Source: Clostridium sp. D53t1_180928_C8 (lineage in GTDB: Bacteria; Bacillota; Clostridia; Clostridiales; Clostridiaceae). Taken from it: DNA of 50,904 nucleotides. Below are positions 24,489-33,629 of this stretch, one piece after another. The notes under the pieces were generated by a model, which was not told the origin of the DNA, searched no databases, and saw only the letters and a program-made list of their open reading frames with translations. Position 1 is the stretch's first letter. Each line of letters opens with the position of its first letter. Position numbers and translations under genes: made by a program. The DNA lies in assembly GCF_015667795.1 (NCBI RefSeq), contig NZ_JADPEL010000024.1, positions 1 through 50,904 of the forward strand. The letters are read 5' to 3'.

Positions 24489-25421
24489 ATGGGAAAGAAA
24501 ATAGTAATTGCTTTAGGTGGAAATGCCTTGGGTAATACCTTAGCAGAGCAGATGTTAGCTGTTAAATCAACAGCAAAGGCTATAGTTGATTTAATAGAAG
24601 AAGGGAACGATGTCATTATATCTCATGGAAATGGACCACAAGTGGGAATGATTAATAGTGCAATGACAGAATTTCATAAAACAAACAAAAAATATTCAAT
24701 ATGTCCTATGTCTGTATGTGTAGCAATGAGTCAAGGATATATAGGATATGACTTACAAAATTCTATAAGAGAGGAATTATTAAATAGAAATATAAATAAA
24801 GGAGTATCAACAATAATAACTCAAGTTGAGGTTGATCCAAATGATAGTGCATTTGATAATCCTAGTAAACCTATAGGTGCTTTCATGACAAAAGAAGAAG
24901 CAGATAGCATAATAAAAGAAGGAAAAAAGGTAATAGAAGATAGTGGTAGAGGATACAGAAGAGTAGTTGCATCACCTAAGCCAATAGGAATAGTTGAAGT
25001 TGAAACTATAAAAACTTTAGTTGGAAGTGGACAGGTAGTTATAGCTTGTGGTGGCGGTGGAATTCCTGTAATTAGTGAGGGTAATCACTTAAGAGGTGTA
25101 GGAGCAGTTATTGACAAAGATTATGCTAGTTGTGTATTAGCTAAAGCTATAGATGCAGATTGCTTTATTATTTTAACAGCAGTAGAAAAAGTAGCTATAA
25201 ATTTTGGAAAGGAAAATGAAAAATGGCTTAGTGAAGTTAGTACAAATGAAATGAAGCAATATGTTGAAGAAGGGCATTTTGCACCAGGATCAATGAAACC
25301 TAAAGTAGAAGCTGGAATTGATTTTGCAGAATCTAAAGAGGGAAGATATGCATTAATTACATTGCTAGAAAAAGCTAAATCAGGTATAGCGGGTAAAACA
25401 GGAACGAAAATATATAAATAA
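24489..25421 (+). CDS. arcC: Carbamate kinase
   Basis: 310 aa, the usual family length. Motifs: KIVIALGGNALGNT at the N-terminus, VIISHGNGPQVGM, IACGGGGIPVI, AVIDKDYASCVLA and the C-terminal HFAPGSMKPKVEA. It makes ATP from carbamoyl phosphate and ADP. Position between the YgeW transcarbamoylase and a purine permease indicates energy recovery from urate or another ureido compound rather than arginine deiminase work; no arcA or arcB is nearby. AAGGAG lies eight bases before the ATG. The symbol follows the family; YqeA is the E. coli counterpart of this context. Confidence 0.92.
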   Translation: MGKKIVIALGGNALGNTLAEQMLAVKSTAKAIVDLIEEGNDVIISHGNGPQVGMINSAMTEFHKTNKKYSICPMSVCVAMSQGYIGYDLQNSIREELLNRNINKGVSTIITQVEVDPNDSAFDNPSKPIGAFMTKEEADSIIKEGKKVIEDSGRGYRRVVASPKPIGIVEVETIKTLVGSGQVVIACGGGGIPVISEGNHLRGVGAVIDKDYASCVLAKAIDADCFIILTAVEKVAINFGKENEKWLSEVSTNEMKQYVEEGHFAPGSMKPKVEAGIDFAESKEGRYALITLLEKAKSGIAGKTGTKIYK

Positions 25422-25476
25422 GCTGTATTACAAAAGAGACTTTATGTAAACGTATTAAGAGAGTGATGGAGGATTT

Positions 25477-26847
25477 ATGGAAAAAAATAAAAAGTCACAG
25501 CTTTTCAAGTTTTATGGAAAGATTAGTTTAAAGGAACTTGTACCATTAGGATTACAGCATGTTGTAGCCATGATTGTAGGATGTGTAACACCAGCTATAA
25601 TTGTTGCATCAGCAGCAGGTTTAGATGCTACAGATAAAATTTTATTAGTACAATCATCACTTGTTTTTTCAGGAATTGCAACTTTAATTCAAATATTTGC
25701 AATAGGCAGGAAGATAGGGTCAAAATTACCAATAATAATGGGAGTTAGTTTTGCATATGTTCCAACCTTAACAGCTATAGCTGGTGAATTTAATATGGCC
25801 ACAATATTTGGAGCACAAATTTGTGGTGGAGTAGTTGCTATAATTTTTGGGTTGTTTTCTAAAAAACTAACTAAATTTTTTCCACCAATAGTAACAGGAA
25901 CAGTAATTTTTGCTATTGGACTTTCATTATATTCAACTGCAGTTAAATATATTGCAGGAGGAGTTGGAAATGAAGGATTTGGATCACCTTTGAATTGGCT
26001 TATTGCAGTAATTACGTTATCAGTTGTAATTTTCTTGAATTTTTATACTAAGGGAACTTTAAAGTTAGCATCTATATTATGTGGAATAATAGTAGGGTAT
26101 ATTATTTCATTATTATTAGGTATGGTTTCTTTTGTAGAGGTAGGAGAGGCTAGTTGTTTTCAAATGCCTAAATTTATGCACTTTGGATTAAGCTTTAATG
26201 CTACGGCTATAATATCTATGGTTGTAATGCATATAGTAAATTCAGTACAGGCTATTGGAGATTTATCTGCAACTACAAATGGAGCTATGAATAGAGAAGC
26301 AACAGATGAAGAGATATCAGGTGGAATAGTTGGGAATGGGATATCAAGTATATTAGGTTCATTATTTGGTTGTATGCCAACTGCTACTTTTAGTCAAAAT
26401 GTTGGAATAGTAACTATGAATAAAGTTATAAATAGAGGAATTTTTATATTTGCATCAATAGTAATAATATTATCAGGTTTAATACCTAAGTTTTCTTCTA
26501 TATTAATAAGCATACCTCAATGTGTTTTAGGAGGAGCTACTATTACTGTTTTCGCAACAATTACAATGACTGGAATAAAAATGATTTCAGCTAGTAAGTT
26601 AACTACTAGGAATACAACGATAGTTGGACTTGCTATAGCTTTAGGAACTGGAATTGTACAAGTTGAAGGTTCTTTAGGATTATTTCCAACTTGGGCAATT
26701 TCTATATTTGGTAAATCATCAATAGTTGTAACAACTTTAGTTGCAATAACATTAAATTTAATTTTGCCTAAAGAAGAAAATAACGATGTTAAAGTAAAAG
26801 TAGAAGAAAGTGATAAAGATAATATTGGAGTTATAAATAAGGCTTAA
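25477..26847 (+). CDS. NCS2-family purine (urate/xanthine) permease with altered active-site carboxylates
   Basis: 456 aa with about 14 membrane segments of the nucleobase-ascorbate (NCS2/UraA-XanQ) fold. The TM1 motif LGLQHVVAM and the TM9-10 motif TATFSQNVG are kept (Gln307, Asn308). By alignment with E. coli XanQ/XanP, the essential TM8 Glu in the E-A/T-V/I-G-D motif is Gln258 here (SVQAIGD). The Asp of the TM9 DG motif is Asn287 (VGNGISS). Codons CAG (26248-26250) and AAT (26335-26337) are clear in the DNA. Asp262 of the GD pair remains. Its place in the urate cluster predicts uptake of urate or xanthine; the substitutions suggest a changed coupling or substrate. GGAGG lies six bases upstream of the ATG. 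Confidence 0.88.
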   Translation: MEKNKKSQLFKFYGKISLKELVPLGLQHVVAMIVGCVTPAIIVASAAGLDATDKILLVQSSLVFSGIATLIQIFAIGRKIGSKLPIIMGVSFAYVPTLTAIAGEFNMATIFGAQICGGVVAIIFGLFSKKLTKFFPPIVTGTVIFAIGLSLYSTAVKYIAGGVGNEGFGSPLNWLIAVITLSVVIFLNFYTKGTLKLASILCGIIVGYIISLLLGMVSFVEVGEASCFQMPKFMHFGLSFNATAIISMVVMHIVNSVQAIGDLSATTNGAMNREATDEEISGGIVGNGISSILGSLFGCMPTATFSQNVGIVTMNKVINRGIFIFASIVIILSGLIPKFSSILISIPQCVLGGATITVFATITMTGIKMISASKLTTRNTTIVGLAIALGTGIVQVEGSLGLFPTWAISIFGKSSIVVTTLVAITLNLILPKEENNDVKVKVEESDKDNIGVINKA

Positions 26848-26865
26848 AAGGAGAGTTTGATATTT

Positions 26866-28071
26866 ATGAGAGAAAAAATAGAATGGAAAGAAAATACCTT
26901 GCTAAAGGTAGAGGATGAAAATAGATTAAACTTCTTAAGTAAAGAAGAAATTGAAAAGACTAAACAATTTCATAGTAGTTTTCCACAATATAAAGAGACA
27001 CCATTAGTTAACTTAGATAATTTAAGTAAAAAAATAGGGGTTGGAGGAATATACATCAAGGATGAATCATATAGATTTGGATTAAACGCATTTAAAGTAT
27101 TAGGTGGTTCTTTTGCAATGGCAAAATACTTAGCTCAGAAATTAGGGAAGGATATTTCAGAACTACCATATGAAAGGCTAATATCTGATGAAGTAAGAGA
27201 TGAGCTTGGAGATATAACATTTGTAACTGCAACAGATGGAAATCATGGAAGAGGAGTAGCTTGGACTGCTAATAAATTAAAACAAAAATCAGTCGTATAT
27301 ATGCCTAAGGGCTCTTCTCAAATAAGATTAGAGAATATAAGAAAAGAAGGTTCAGATGCATCAATAACAGATATGAACTATGATGAGGCTGTTAGATTAG
27401 CAGCTAAATATGCCAGTGAGCATAATGGAGTAGTTATTCAAGATACAGCATGGGAAGGATATGAAGATATTCCAGCTTGGATAATGCAAGGTTATGGAAC
27501 TATGGGATTAGAAGCTCTAAATCAGCTTAAGAATTTTGGAGTTGAAAGACCTACACATATATTTATACAAGCAGGGGTAGGCTCTTTAGCTGGTGCAATT
27601 CAAGGCTTTTTTGCAGCTGTCTATAAGGAAAATTGTCCTATAACTACTATTGTAGAGGCTAGCGAAGCAGCTTGTATTTATAAATCAGCTGTCGCTAATG
27701 ATGGAGAATTAAGAGTTGTAGACGGTGATATGCCTACAATTATGGCTGGTTTAGCTTGTGGTGAGGCTAATATTATTGGATGGGATGTTCTTAAAAATTG
27801 TTCTAGTATGTTTGTTTCAGCACCCGACTATATTTCTGCTAATGGAATGAGGATTCTTGGAAATCCAATTAATGAAGATAAAAAAGTAGTTTCTGGTGAA
27901 TCAGGGGCAGTAACATTAGGATTACTATATGAAATAATGACTAATAATGAGTATTTAGAGTTAAAGGAAAAATTAGGATTAGATGAGAATTCAAAGATTC
28001 TTTTGTTTAGTACAGAAGGAGACACTGATCCTGACAAATATAGAGAAATTGTTTGGAAAGATGAATATTAA
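26866..28071 (+). CDS. ygeX: 2,3-diaminopropionate ammonia-lyase
   Basis: A 401-aa PLP enzyme (DpaL/YgeX). PLP lysine is in NAFKVLGGS (Lys77, the same number as in E. coli YgeX), the phosphate/substrate loop has TATDGNHGRGVAW, and further family blocks are PAWIMQGYGTMG, IQAGVGSLAGA and SGESGAVTLGLL. It splits 2,3-diaminopropionate into pyruvate and two ammonia, the last carbon-yielding step of the anaerobic urate route. I start at the ATG at 26866, ten bases after AAAGGAGAG; the TTG at 26857 abuts that site. The permease gene ends 18 bases upstream. Confidence 0.93.
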   Translation: MREKIEWKENTLLKVEDENRLNFLSKEEIEKTKQFHSSFPQYKETPLVNLDNLSKKIGVGGIYIKDESYRFGLNAFKVLGGSFAMAKYLAQKLGKDISELPYERLISDEVRDELGDITFVTATDGNHGRGVAWTANKLKQKSVVYMPKGSSQIRLENIRKEGSDASITDMNYDEAVRLAAKYASEHNGVVIQDTAWEGYEDIPAWIMQGYGTMGLEALNQLKNFGVERPTHIFIQAGVGSLAGAIQGFFAAVYKENCPITTIVEASEAACIYKSAVANDGELRVVDGDMPTIMAGLACGEANIIGWDVLKNCSSMFVSAPDYISANGMRILGNPINEDKKVVSGESGAVTLGLLYEIMTNNEYLELKEKLGLDENSKILLFSTEGDTDPDKYREIVWKDEY

Positions 28072-28178
28072 AAAAATTATAAAAGTAGCACCTAGTTATT
28101 TAAAATTTAATTTTTTTAACATAATTATAATATTATGGTTAATTGTAAGGGGAAAAATATTAAAAAGTAGGTGGAGGA

Positions 28179-29513
28179 ATGATTTTAATTGGTAATGGAA
28201 GAGTAATCACTAACGATGATAATAATAAATTTATAGATAATGGATGCATAGCTGTAGAGGGAAATATAATTAAAGATGTTGGAGAAACATCTTTAATTAA
28301 GTTAAAGTATGAAGATAAATATGATGAGTTTATAGATGCTAAGGGAAAGCTTATAATGCCAGGAATGATAAATACTCATCATCATATATATAGTGCTTTT
28401 GCGAGGGGATTAAATCTAAAGAATCCTCCAGCAGAAACATTTACTGATATTTTAAAAAATGTTTGGTGGAGAATTGATAAAAAACTTTCATTAGAAGACA
28501 TAAGGTATAGTGCTTATACAACTTTAATTGAATGTATAAAAAGTGGTGTAACCACTATTTTTGATCATCATGCAAGCCCTATGGCTGTAGAGGGAAGTTT
28601 ATTTGCTATATCTAATGTAGCAGATGAATTAGGAATAAGAGGATGTTATTGCTATGAGGTTTCTGATAGAGATGGACAAAGAATACTTAAACAAGGAATT
28701 AATGAAAATATCGACTTTATAAAATATGCAAATACAAAAGAGGATGATATGACTAAAGGTATGTTTGGAATGCATGCATCATTTACATTAAGTCATGAAA
28801 GTTTAGAAAAGTGTAAAGAAGCCATGAATGGAATAGATTCTGGATATCATATTCATGTGTCAGAAGGTATTGATGATTTAAAGAATAGTTTAATTTATAG
28901 TGGCAAAAGAACAGTTGAAAGATTAATGGATTATGGAATATTAGGTGATAAGACTATTGCAGGTCATTGTATTCATGTTAATGAAGAGGAACTTGATATA
29001 TTAAAAGCGACTAATACAAATGTTGTAAATAATCCAGAGTCTAATATGGCAAATGCTGTTGGAGTGGCTCCTGTTATTAAAATGATTGATAAAGGAATTA
29101 GAGTTGGTATTGGAACAGATGGATATACAAGCGATATGTTTGAATCAATGAAAGTTGAAAATATTATTCATAAACATAATTTATGTAATTCTAATGTTGG
29201 TTTTATGGAAACATCTAAAATGATATTCAAAAATAATAAGGAAATTGCGTCTAAATACTATAAAAATCCATTAGGTGTGTTAGAAGAAGGGGCTTATGCA
29301 GATATTATAGTTGTAGATTATAATCCTATAACTCCTATAGATAAGGAAAATTATTTTGGGCATATTTTATTTGGTATTTGTGGTAGAAGTGTTGATACAA
29401 CTATTATTAATGGAAAAGTTATAATGAAAGATAGGATTATAGTTAATATTGATGAAGAGCTTATTTATAAGAAATCACGACAGGTAGCTGAAAGGCTATG
29501 GAAAAGGCTTTGA
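28179..29513 (+). CDS. ssnA: SsnA-family aminohydrolase
   Basis: 444 aa of the amidohydrolase superfamily. It has an N-terminal composite sheet, the metal motif INTHHHIY (HxH-type), HVSEG and GHCIHV (further His ligands), then GTDGYTSDMFES (Asp ligand). This is the SsnA branch, named in the selenium-linked ygfK/ssnA/ygeW group. In the urate cluster it is expected to deaminate or open a purine- or pyrimidine-derived intermediate; the exact substrate is not evident. AGGTGGAGG lies directly before the ATG. The 107-base gap upstream is AT-rich, without a clear signal. Confidence 0.88.
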   Translation: MILIGNGRVITNDDNNKFIDNGCIAVEGNIIKDVGETSLIKLKYEDKYDEFIDAKGKLIMPGMINTHHHIYSAFARGLNLKNPPAETFTDILKNVWWRIDKKLSLEDIRYSAYTTLIECIKSGVTTIFDHHASPMAVEGSLFAISNVADELGIRGCYCYEVSDRDGQRILKQGINENIDFIKYANTKEDDMTKGMFGMHASFTLSHESLEKCKEAMNGIDSGYHIHVSEGIDDLKNSLIYSGKRTVERLMDYGILGDKTIAGHCIHVNEEELDILKATNTNVVNNPESNMANAVGVAPVIKMIDKGIRVGIGTDGYTSDMFESMKVENIIHKHNLCNSNVGFMETSKMIFKNNKEIASKYYKNPLGVLEEGAYADIIVVDYNPITPIDKENYFGHILFGICGRSVDTTIINGKVIMKDRIIVNIDEELIYKKSRQVAERLWKRL

Positions 29514-29561
29514 AAAATTTAGGTTAAGTATTTATTAGATAAAAGAGAGGGGAGTATGAGT

Positions 29562-30650
29562 ATGGCAAATTTAAATATTGATATATTAGGAATGAAATTT
29601 AATAATCCTATTTTTACAGCCGCAGGGCCTGGGGCAAAGGATGGAGAGCTTTGTGTGAAAGCTGTTAATGGGGGAGCCGGGGGGATAGTAACTAAAACTA
29701 TTTCAGAAAATCCGGCAGACGTACCAAGGCCTTGTATGGCAAAAACTAATTCAGGATTTTTAAATACAGAATTATGGTCAGAGCTACCGAAGGAACAATG
29801 GGTAGCAAAAGAATATAAGAGAGCTAAGGAAGCTGGAGTTCCTATGATAGTAAGTATGGGATATACAGCAGAACAAATTTCAAAGGTTGCACCTTTGGTT
29901 AAGCCTTATGCAGATGCAGTAGAACTTTCTACACATTATGTTGGAACAGATATTGAACCAATAGTTAATGCAATGAAAGCAGCAAAGGAAGCATTAGATT
30001 GCCCTGTTTTTATGAAAATGAGTCCACATACAGATATTCAAAATATAGCTAAGGCATTAGAGTCAGCTGGAGCAGATGGATTAGTTATGATTAATTCTTT
30101 TGGTCCTTGTATGGGAATTGATGTTGAAACTGGGTATCCAATTATGGGAAGTGAAAAAGGTTATGGATGGCTTTCAGGATCACCAATTAGACCATTAGCT
30201 ATAAGAAATATTTATGATGCTTCTAAAGTAGTTAAGATTCCTATTATAGGTGTTGGGGGAGTAAGCTCAGGAAGAGATGCGGCTGAAATGTTAATGGCTG
30301 GGGCTAGTGCCGTTCAAGTATGTACTGAAGCTATTTTACGAGGTCCAACAGTATATGGAAAAATATCTAAAGAGTTAAATGAATTTTTAGATAGTCATGG
30401 GTATAAAGATGTCAATGAAATAATTGGCCTTTCATATAAAAAAGCAGAGCAAAGAAAATTTAGAACGAATGCTATTCCACCATGTGTAGACTTAGATAAA
30501 TGTATTAAATGTGGACAATGCAAAGTAAGTTGCGTATATGAAGCAATTGAAATAACAGACAAGCTTCACATAGATAATTCAAAATGTTTTGGATGTGGAC
30601 TTTGCGTAACAAAATGTCCAAAACAAGCACTAACAATGCAATATAACTAA
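29562..30650 (+). CDS. PreA-like dihydroorotate/dihydropyrimidine dehydrogenase with two 4Fe-4S clusters
   Basis: About 362 aa. A TIM-barrel FMN domain of the DHOD/PreA type (about 1-300; FTAAGPGAKDG, VKTISENPADVPRP, HYVGTDIEP, VFMKMSPHTD, GVGGVSSGRDAAEMLMAGA) is fused to a C-terminal ferredoxin domain with two complete C-x2-C-x2-C-x3-C motifs (CIKCGQCKVSC, CFGCGLCVTKC). In this cluster it may reduce a pyrimidine-like ring derived from urate, a role given elsewhere to the much larger YgfK, which I do not see here. No PreT-type NAD subunit is adjacent, so the electron donor could be ferredoxin. I prefer the ATG at 29562 (GGGGAG seven bases upstream) to that at 29556. Confidence 0.85.
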   Translation: MANLNIDILGMKFNNPIFTAAGPGAKDGELCVKAVNGGAGGIVTKTISENPADVPRPCMAKTNSGFLNTELWSELPKEQWVAKEYKRAKEAGVPMIVSMGYTAEQISKVAPLVKPYADAVELSTHYVGTDIEPIVNAMKAAKEALDCPVFMKMSPHTDIQNIAKALESAGADGLVMINSFGPCMGIDVETGYPIMGSEKGYGWLSGSPIRPLAIRNIYDASKVVKIPIIGVGGVSSGRDAAEMLMAGASAVQVCTEAILRGPTVYGKISKELNEFLDSHGYKDVNEIIGLSYKKAEQRKFRTNAIPPCVDLDKCIKCGQCKVSCVYEAIEITDKLHIDNSKCFGCGLCVTKCPKQALTMQYN

Positions 30651-30958
30651 ATTGCCAACTAAAGCTTAGATGTTGTGATACTGAAATTTAAAGCAGAATT
30701 ATCTTAAAGTTAATGATTTATTATGCAAATTTGTAGTAGGAATCGTTATTTATAAGTGGAGGAAGAAGAAAAACAGTGAAGAGAAAAAATGAAATATTAA
30801 TTTGGAGTGAAGTATTGAAATTAAGCTGTAGAATTAATTATATAGATTTAGGGTTAAAATTTCACAGCTTCCCGAAAAAGTAATATTCCATTTTTCATTC
30901 TCACTGTAGTGCGAAATTTGTTTCAGTTGTACATATTAATTTTGGGAGGAGAGGGGAT
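30651..30958 (+). other. 308-base gene-poor leader before the molybdenum hydroxylase gene
   Basis: No terminator with a T-run is visible. One short frame, 30776-30883, starts with GTG 13 bases after GGAGG and would give 35 residues (VKRKNEILIWSEV...). I do not recognise it; it may be a leader peptide, a gene remnant or chance. The AT-rich remainder shows no sigma-54 site. The length of the gap suggests the last gene has some separate control. Confidence 0.4.
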
Positions 30959-33517
30959 ATGGTTAATTTTTTGCTTAATGGAAAAGTGTGTGGTATAGGG
31001 GAAAATGAATCTTTAATAAGATTTTTAAGAGATAAAGAAGATTTAATATCAGTAAAAAATGGGTGTGGGGAAGGAGCTTGCGGAGCTTGTATGGTTTTAG
31101 TTGATGGAAAAGCAACTAGGGCATGTATATTAAAGGGAGATAAGGTTAAAAACAAGTCTGTTATTACGGTTGAAGGGTTAGATGAGAATTATAAAAGGGC
31201 ATTTGCTTACTCTTTTACAAAGGTTGGTGCTGTTCAATGTGGTTTTTGTATACCAGGGATGGTTATAAGTGCTACAGGATTATTTAATAAGACATTAACA
31301 CCAACATTAGATGAGGTAAAAATGGCACTTAAGGGGAATATATGTAGGTGTACAGGATATAAGAAAATTGAAGAAGCTATATTACTAGCGGCTGAAATTA
31401 TAAGAGATAACAAGGAAGTCCCATTAGTAAGATGTAAAGGCTTGGTTGGAGATTCTTTAGGAAGAGTTGATGCAGAGGATAAGATATTAGCATTAGATGG
31501 GTATTGTGATGATTTGAAAATTGAAGGAATGTTGTATGGTGTAGCGCTTAGAGCTGAATTTCCTAGAATGTTAATAAAGAGTATTGATTATAATGAGGCC
31601 TTAAAATTAGAAGGAGTAATTAAAGTTATTACAGCCAATGATATACCGGGAAATAGATTTTGTGGACATTTGAAAAAGGACTGGCCAGCTTTAATAGCAA
31701 TAGGAGAGGAAACCAGATATGTAGGTGATACTATTGCTTTAATTGCAGCTGAAAGTGAAGATATAGCAAGAAGAGCTATGGCTTTAATTAAAGTAGAATA
31801 TGATAAGTTAATACCTATGACTTCACCAGAAGATTCACTTAAAGCAGGTGCACCGGAACTTCATAAGGGTGGTAATATACTAGCAAGAGAAGTTCTAAAA
31901 CGAGGCAATGTTGATGAAGCTATTAAAAATTCTAAGTATGTTGTAACTAATACGTATTCTGTTCCATTTACGGAGCATGCTTTTTTAGAACCTGAAAGTG
32001 CATTAGCGGTTCCAACAGATGAAGAGCTAGTAGTTTATACTGGAACTCAATCAGTTTATGATGATTTACATGAAATTACATCATTACTAGGTGTAGAAGA
32101 AAATAAAGTAAGAATAATATCTAAGTATGTTGGTGGGGGATTTGGTGGTAAAGAGGATATGAGTTGTCAACATCATACAGCATTACTTGCATTTTTAACT
32201 GGAAAGCCTATAAAAATGGCTTTGAAAAGAGCAGAGAGCATAAAAGTTCATCCAAAGAGGCATGCAATGAAGATGAAATTTACAACTGCTTGTGATGAAA
32301 ATGGAAAATTAACAGCAATGAAAGCTAAAATTATTGCAGATACAGGAGCTTACGCATCTTTAGGAGGGCCAGTATTACAAAGGGCATGTACTCATGCAGC
32401 AGGTCCTTATAATTATCAAAATTCTGAAGTTGAAGGTATAGCAGTTTATACAAATAACCCACCAGCGGGAGCCTTTAGAGGATTTGGAGTAACTCAATCA
32501 GCATTTGCAAACGAGGCTAATATAAATCAGTTAGCTGAACTTGTGGGTATATCACCTTGGGAGATGCGATGGAGAAATGCAATTGAACCGGGTCAGGAGT
32601 TACCAAATGGACAAATTGCAGATGCAGGAACAGCATTAAAAGATACTTTATTAGCTGTCAAAGAAGAATATGAAAAAAATGATCTTGTAGGAATAGCATG
32701 TGCATTTAAAAATGCAGGTATAGGAGTTGGGCTTCCTGATATAGGAAGAACTATCTTAGAAATTAAAGATGAAAGTATTATTATAAGAACTTCAGCAGCT
32801 TGTATGGGACAAGGCATAGGAACTACTATGACACAAATAGTATGTGAAACTTTAGATTTAGACTCAAGTATTGTGAAATGGATAAAGCCAGATACTAAGT
32901 TAACTCCAAATGCAGGGACATCAACTGCATCAAGACAGACGTTATTTACAGGAGAAGCTACACGAGTGGCAGCTTTGAAACTAAAAGAAGCACTTAAAAC
33001 GAAAACATTATCTGAACTTAATGGGAAAGAGTTTTATGGTGAGTTTTATGGAAAAACTGATAAAATGGGTAGTGATAAGAAGAATCCAGTAAGTCATGTT
33101 GCTTATGGATTTGCTACTCAAGTTGTGGTTTTGAATAGGGATGGAAAGGTTGAGAAAGTTATTGCTGCTCATGATGTTGGAAGAGCAATAAATCCTTTAA
33201 ATGTTGAAGGACAAATTGAAGGTGGGGTAGTTATGGGGCTAGGGTATGCATTAACAGAAGATTATCCATTAAAAGATTCAATTCCAACTGCTAAATTTGG
33301 AACATTAGGTCTTTTAAGAACAACTATGGTTCCAGAAATAGAAAGTATTATAGTTGAAAAAAATAATTCGGAATTAGCATATGGGGCTAAGGGAGTTGGT
33401 GAAATAACTTGTATACCAACGGCACCAGCAGTTCAAGGAGCATATTATAAATTAGATGGGGTTTTCAGGACTAAGCTACCTTTAGAGAATACTTTTTATA
33501 AAAAAACTAAAAAATAA
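30959..33517 (+). CDS. Molybdenum hydroxylase (xanthine dehydrogenase family), fused 2Fe-2S and Mo subunits
   Basis: 852 aa. An N-terminal 2Fe-2S part (1-160) has both cluster motifs (NGCGEGACGAC...RAC and CGFC...CRCTGY). A short linker leads to the molybdopterin subunit (about 185-850), with YVGGGFGGKE, PPAGAFRGFG, GTSTASRQT and the catalytic Glu in YGAKGVGEITCIPTAP. This two-in-one layout is that of the selenium-dependent xanthine dehydrogenase group associated with ygeY/ssnA clusters. It would oxidise or reduce purines such as xanthine and urate. No FAD-subunit gene is in the window, so the redox partner is missing or encoded elsewhere. Whether a labile selenium is used cannot be read from the sequence. 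GGAGGAGAGGGG precedes the ATG. A terminator follows. Confidence 0.88.
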   Translation: MVNFLLNGKVCGIGENESLIRFLRDKEDLISVKNGCGEGACGACMVLVDGKATRACILKGDKVKNKSVITVEGLDENYKRAFAYSFTKVGAVQCGFCIPGMVISATGLFNKTLTPTLDEVKMALKGNICRCTGYKKIEEAILLAAEIIRDNKEVPLVRCKGLVGDSLGRVDAEDKILALDGYCDDLKIEGMLYGVALRAEFPRMLIKSIDYNEALKLEGVIKVITANDIPGNRFCGHLKKDWPALIAIGEETRYVGDTIALIAAESEDIARRAMALIKVEYDKLIPMTSPEDSLKAGAPELHKGGNILAREVLKRGNVDEAIKNSKYVVTNTYSVPFTEHAFLEPESALAVPTDEELVVYTGTQSVYDDLHEITSLLGVEENKVRIISKYVGGGFGGKEDMSCQHHTALLAFLTGKPIKMALKRAESIKVHPKRHAMKMKFTTACDENGKLTAMKAKIIADTGAYASLGGPVLQRACTHAAGPYNYQNSEVEGIAVYTNNPPAGAFRGFGVTQSAFANEANINQLAELVGISPWEMRWRNAIEPGQELPNGQIADAGTALKDTLLAVKEEYEKNDLVGIACAFKNAGIGVGLPDIGRTILEIKDESIIIRTSAACMGQGIGTTMTQIVCETLDLDSSIVKWIKPDTKLTPNAGTSTASRQTLFTGEATRVAALKLKEALKTKTLSELNGKEFYGEFYGKTDKMGSDKKNPVSHVAYGFATQVVVLNRDGKVEKVIAAHDVGRAINPLNVEGQIEGGVVMGLGYALTEDYPLKDSIPTAKFGTLGLLRTTMVPEIESIIVEKNNSELAYGAKGVGEITCIPTAPAVQGAYYKLDGVFRTKLPLENTFYKKTKK

Positions 33518-33533
33518 ATATTTAAATAATAAG

Positions 33534-33566
33534 AACACCATTATTGTATAGTAATGGTGTTTTTCT
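33534..33566 (+). terminator. Intrinsic terminator ending the urate/purine cluster
   Basis: AACACCATTA (33534-33543) pairs with TAATGGTGTT (33552-33561), then TTTC. Confidence 0.85.
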
Positions 33567-33629
33567 AATATATATTAGTGAGGGAATTAATAAAAAGTAT
33601 ATAGAGTTAAATTAAGGGGAGATGAGAAA

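Noticed and set aside
28072-28178. Possible riboswitch between ygeX and ssnA
   Set aside because: The stretch is nearly all A/T, with no conserved motif or stable hairpin.
27983-28195. Short plus-strand frame overlapping ygeX and ssnA
   Set aside because: Different frame inside a clear gene, no ribosome site, no recognisable protein.
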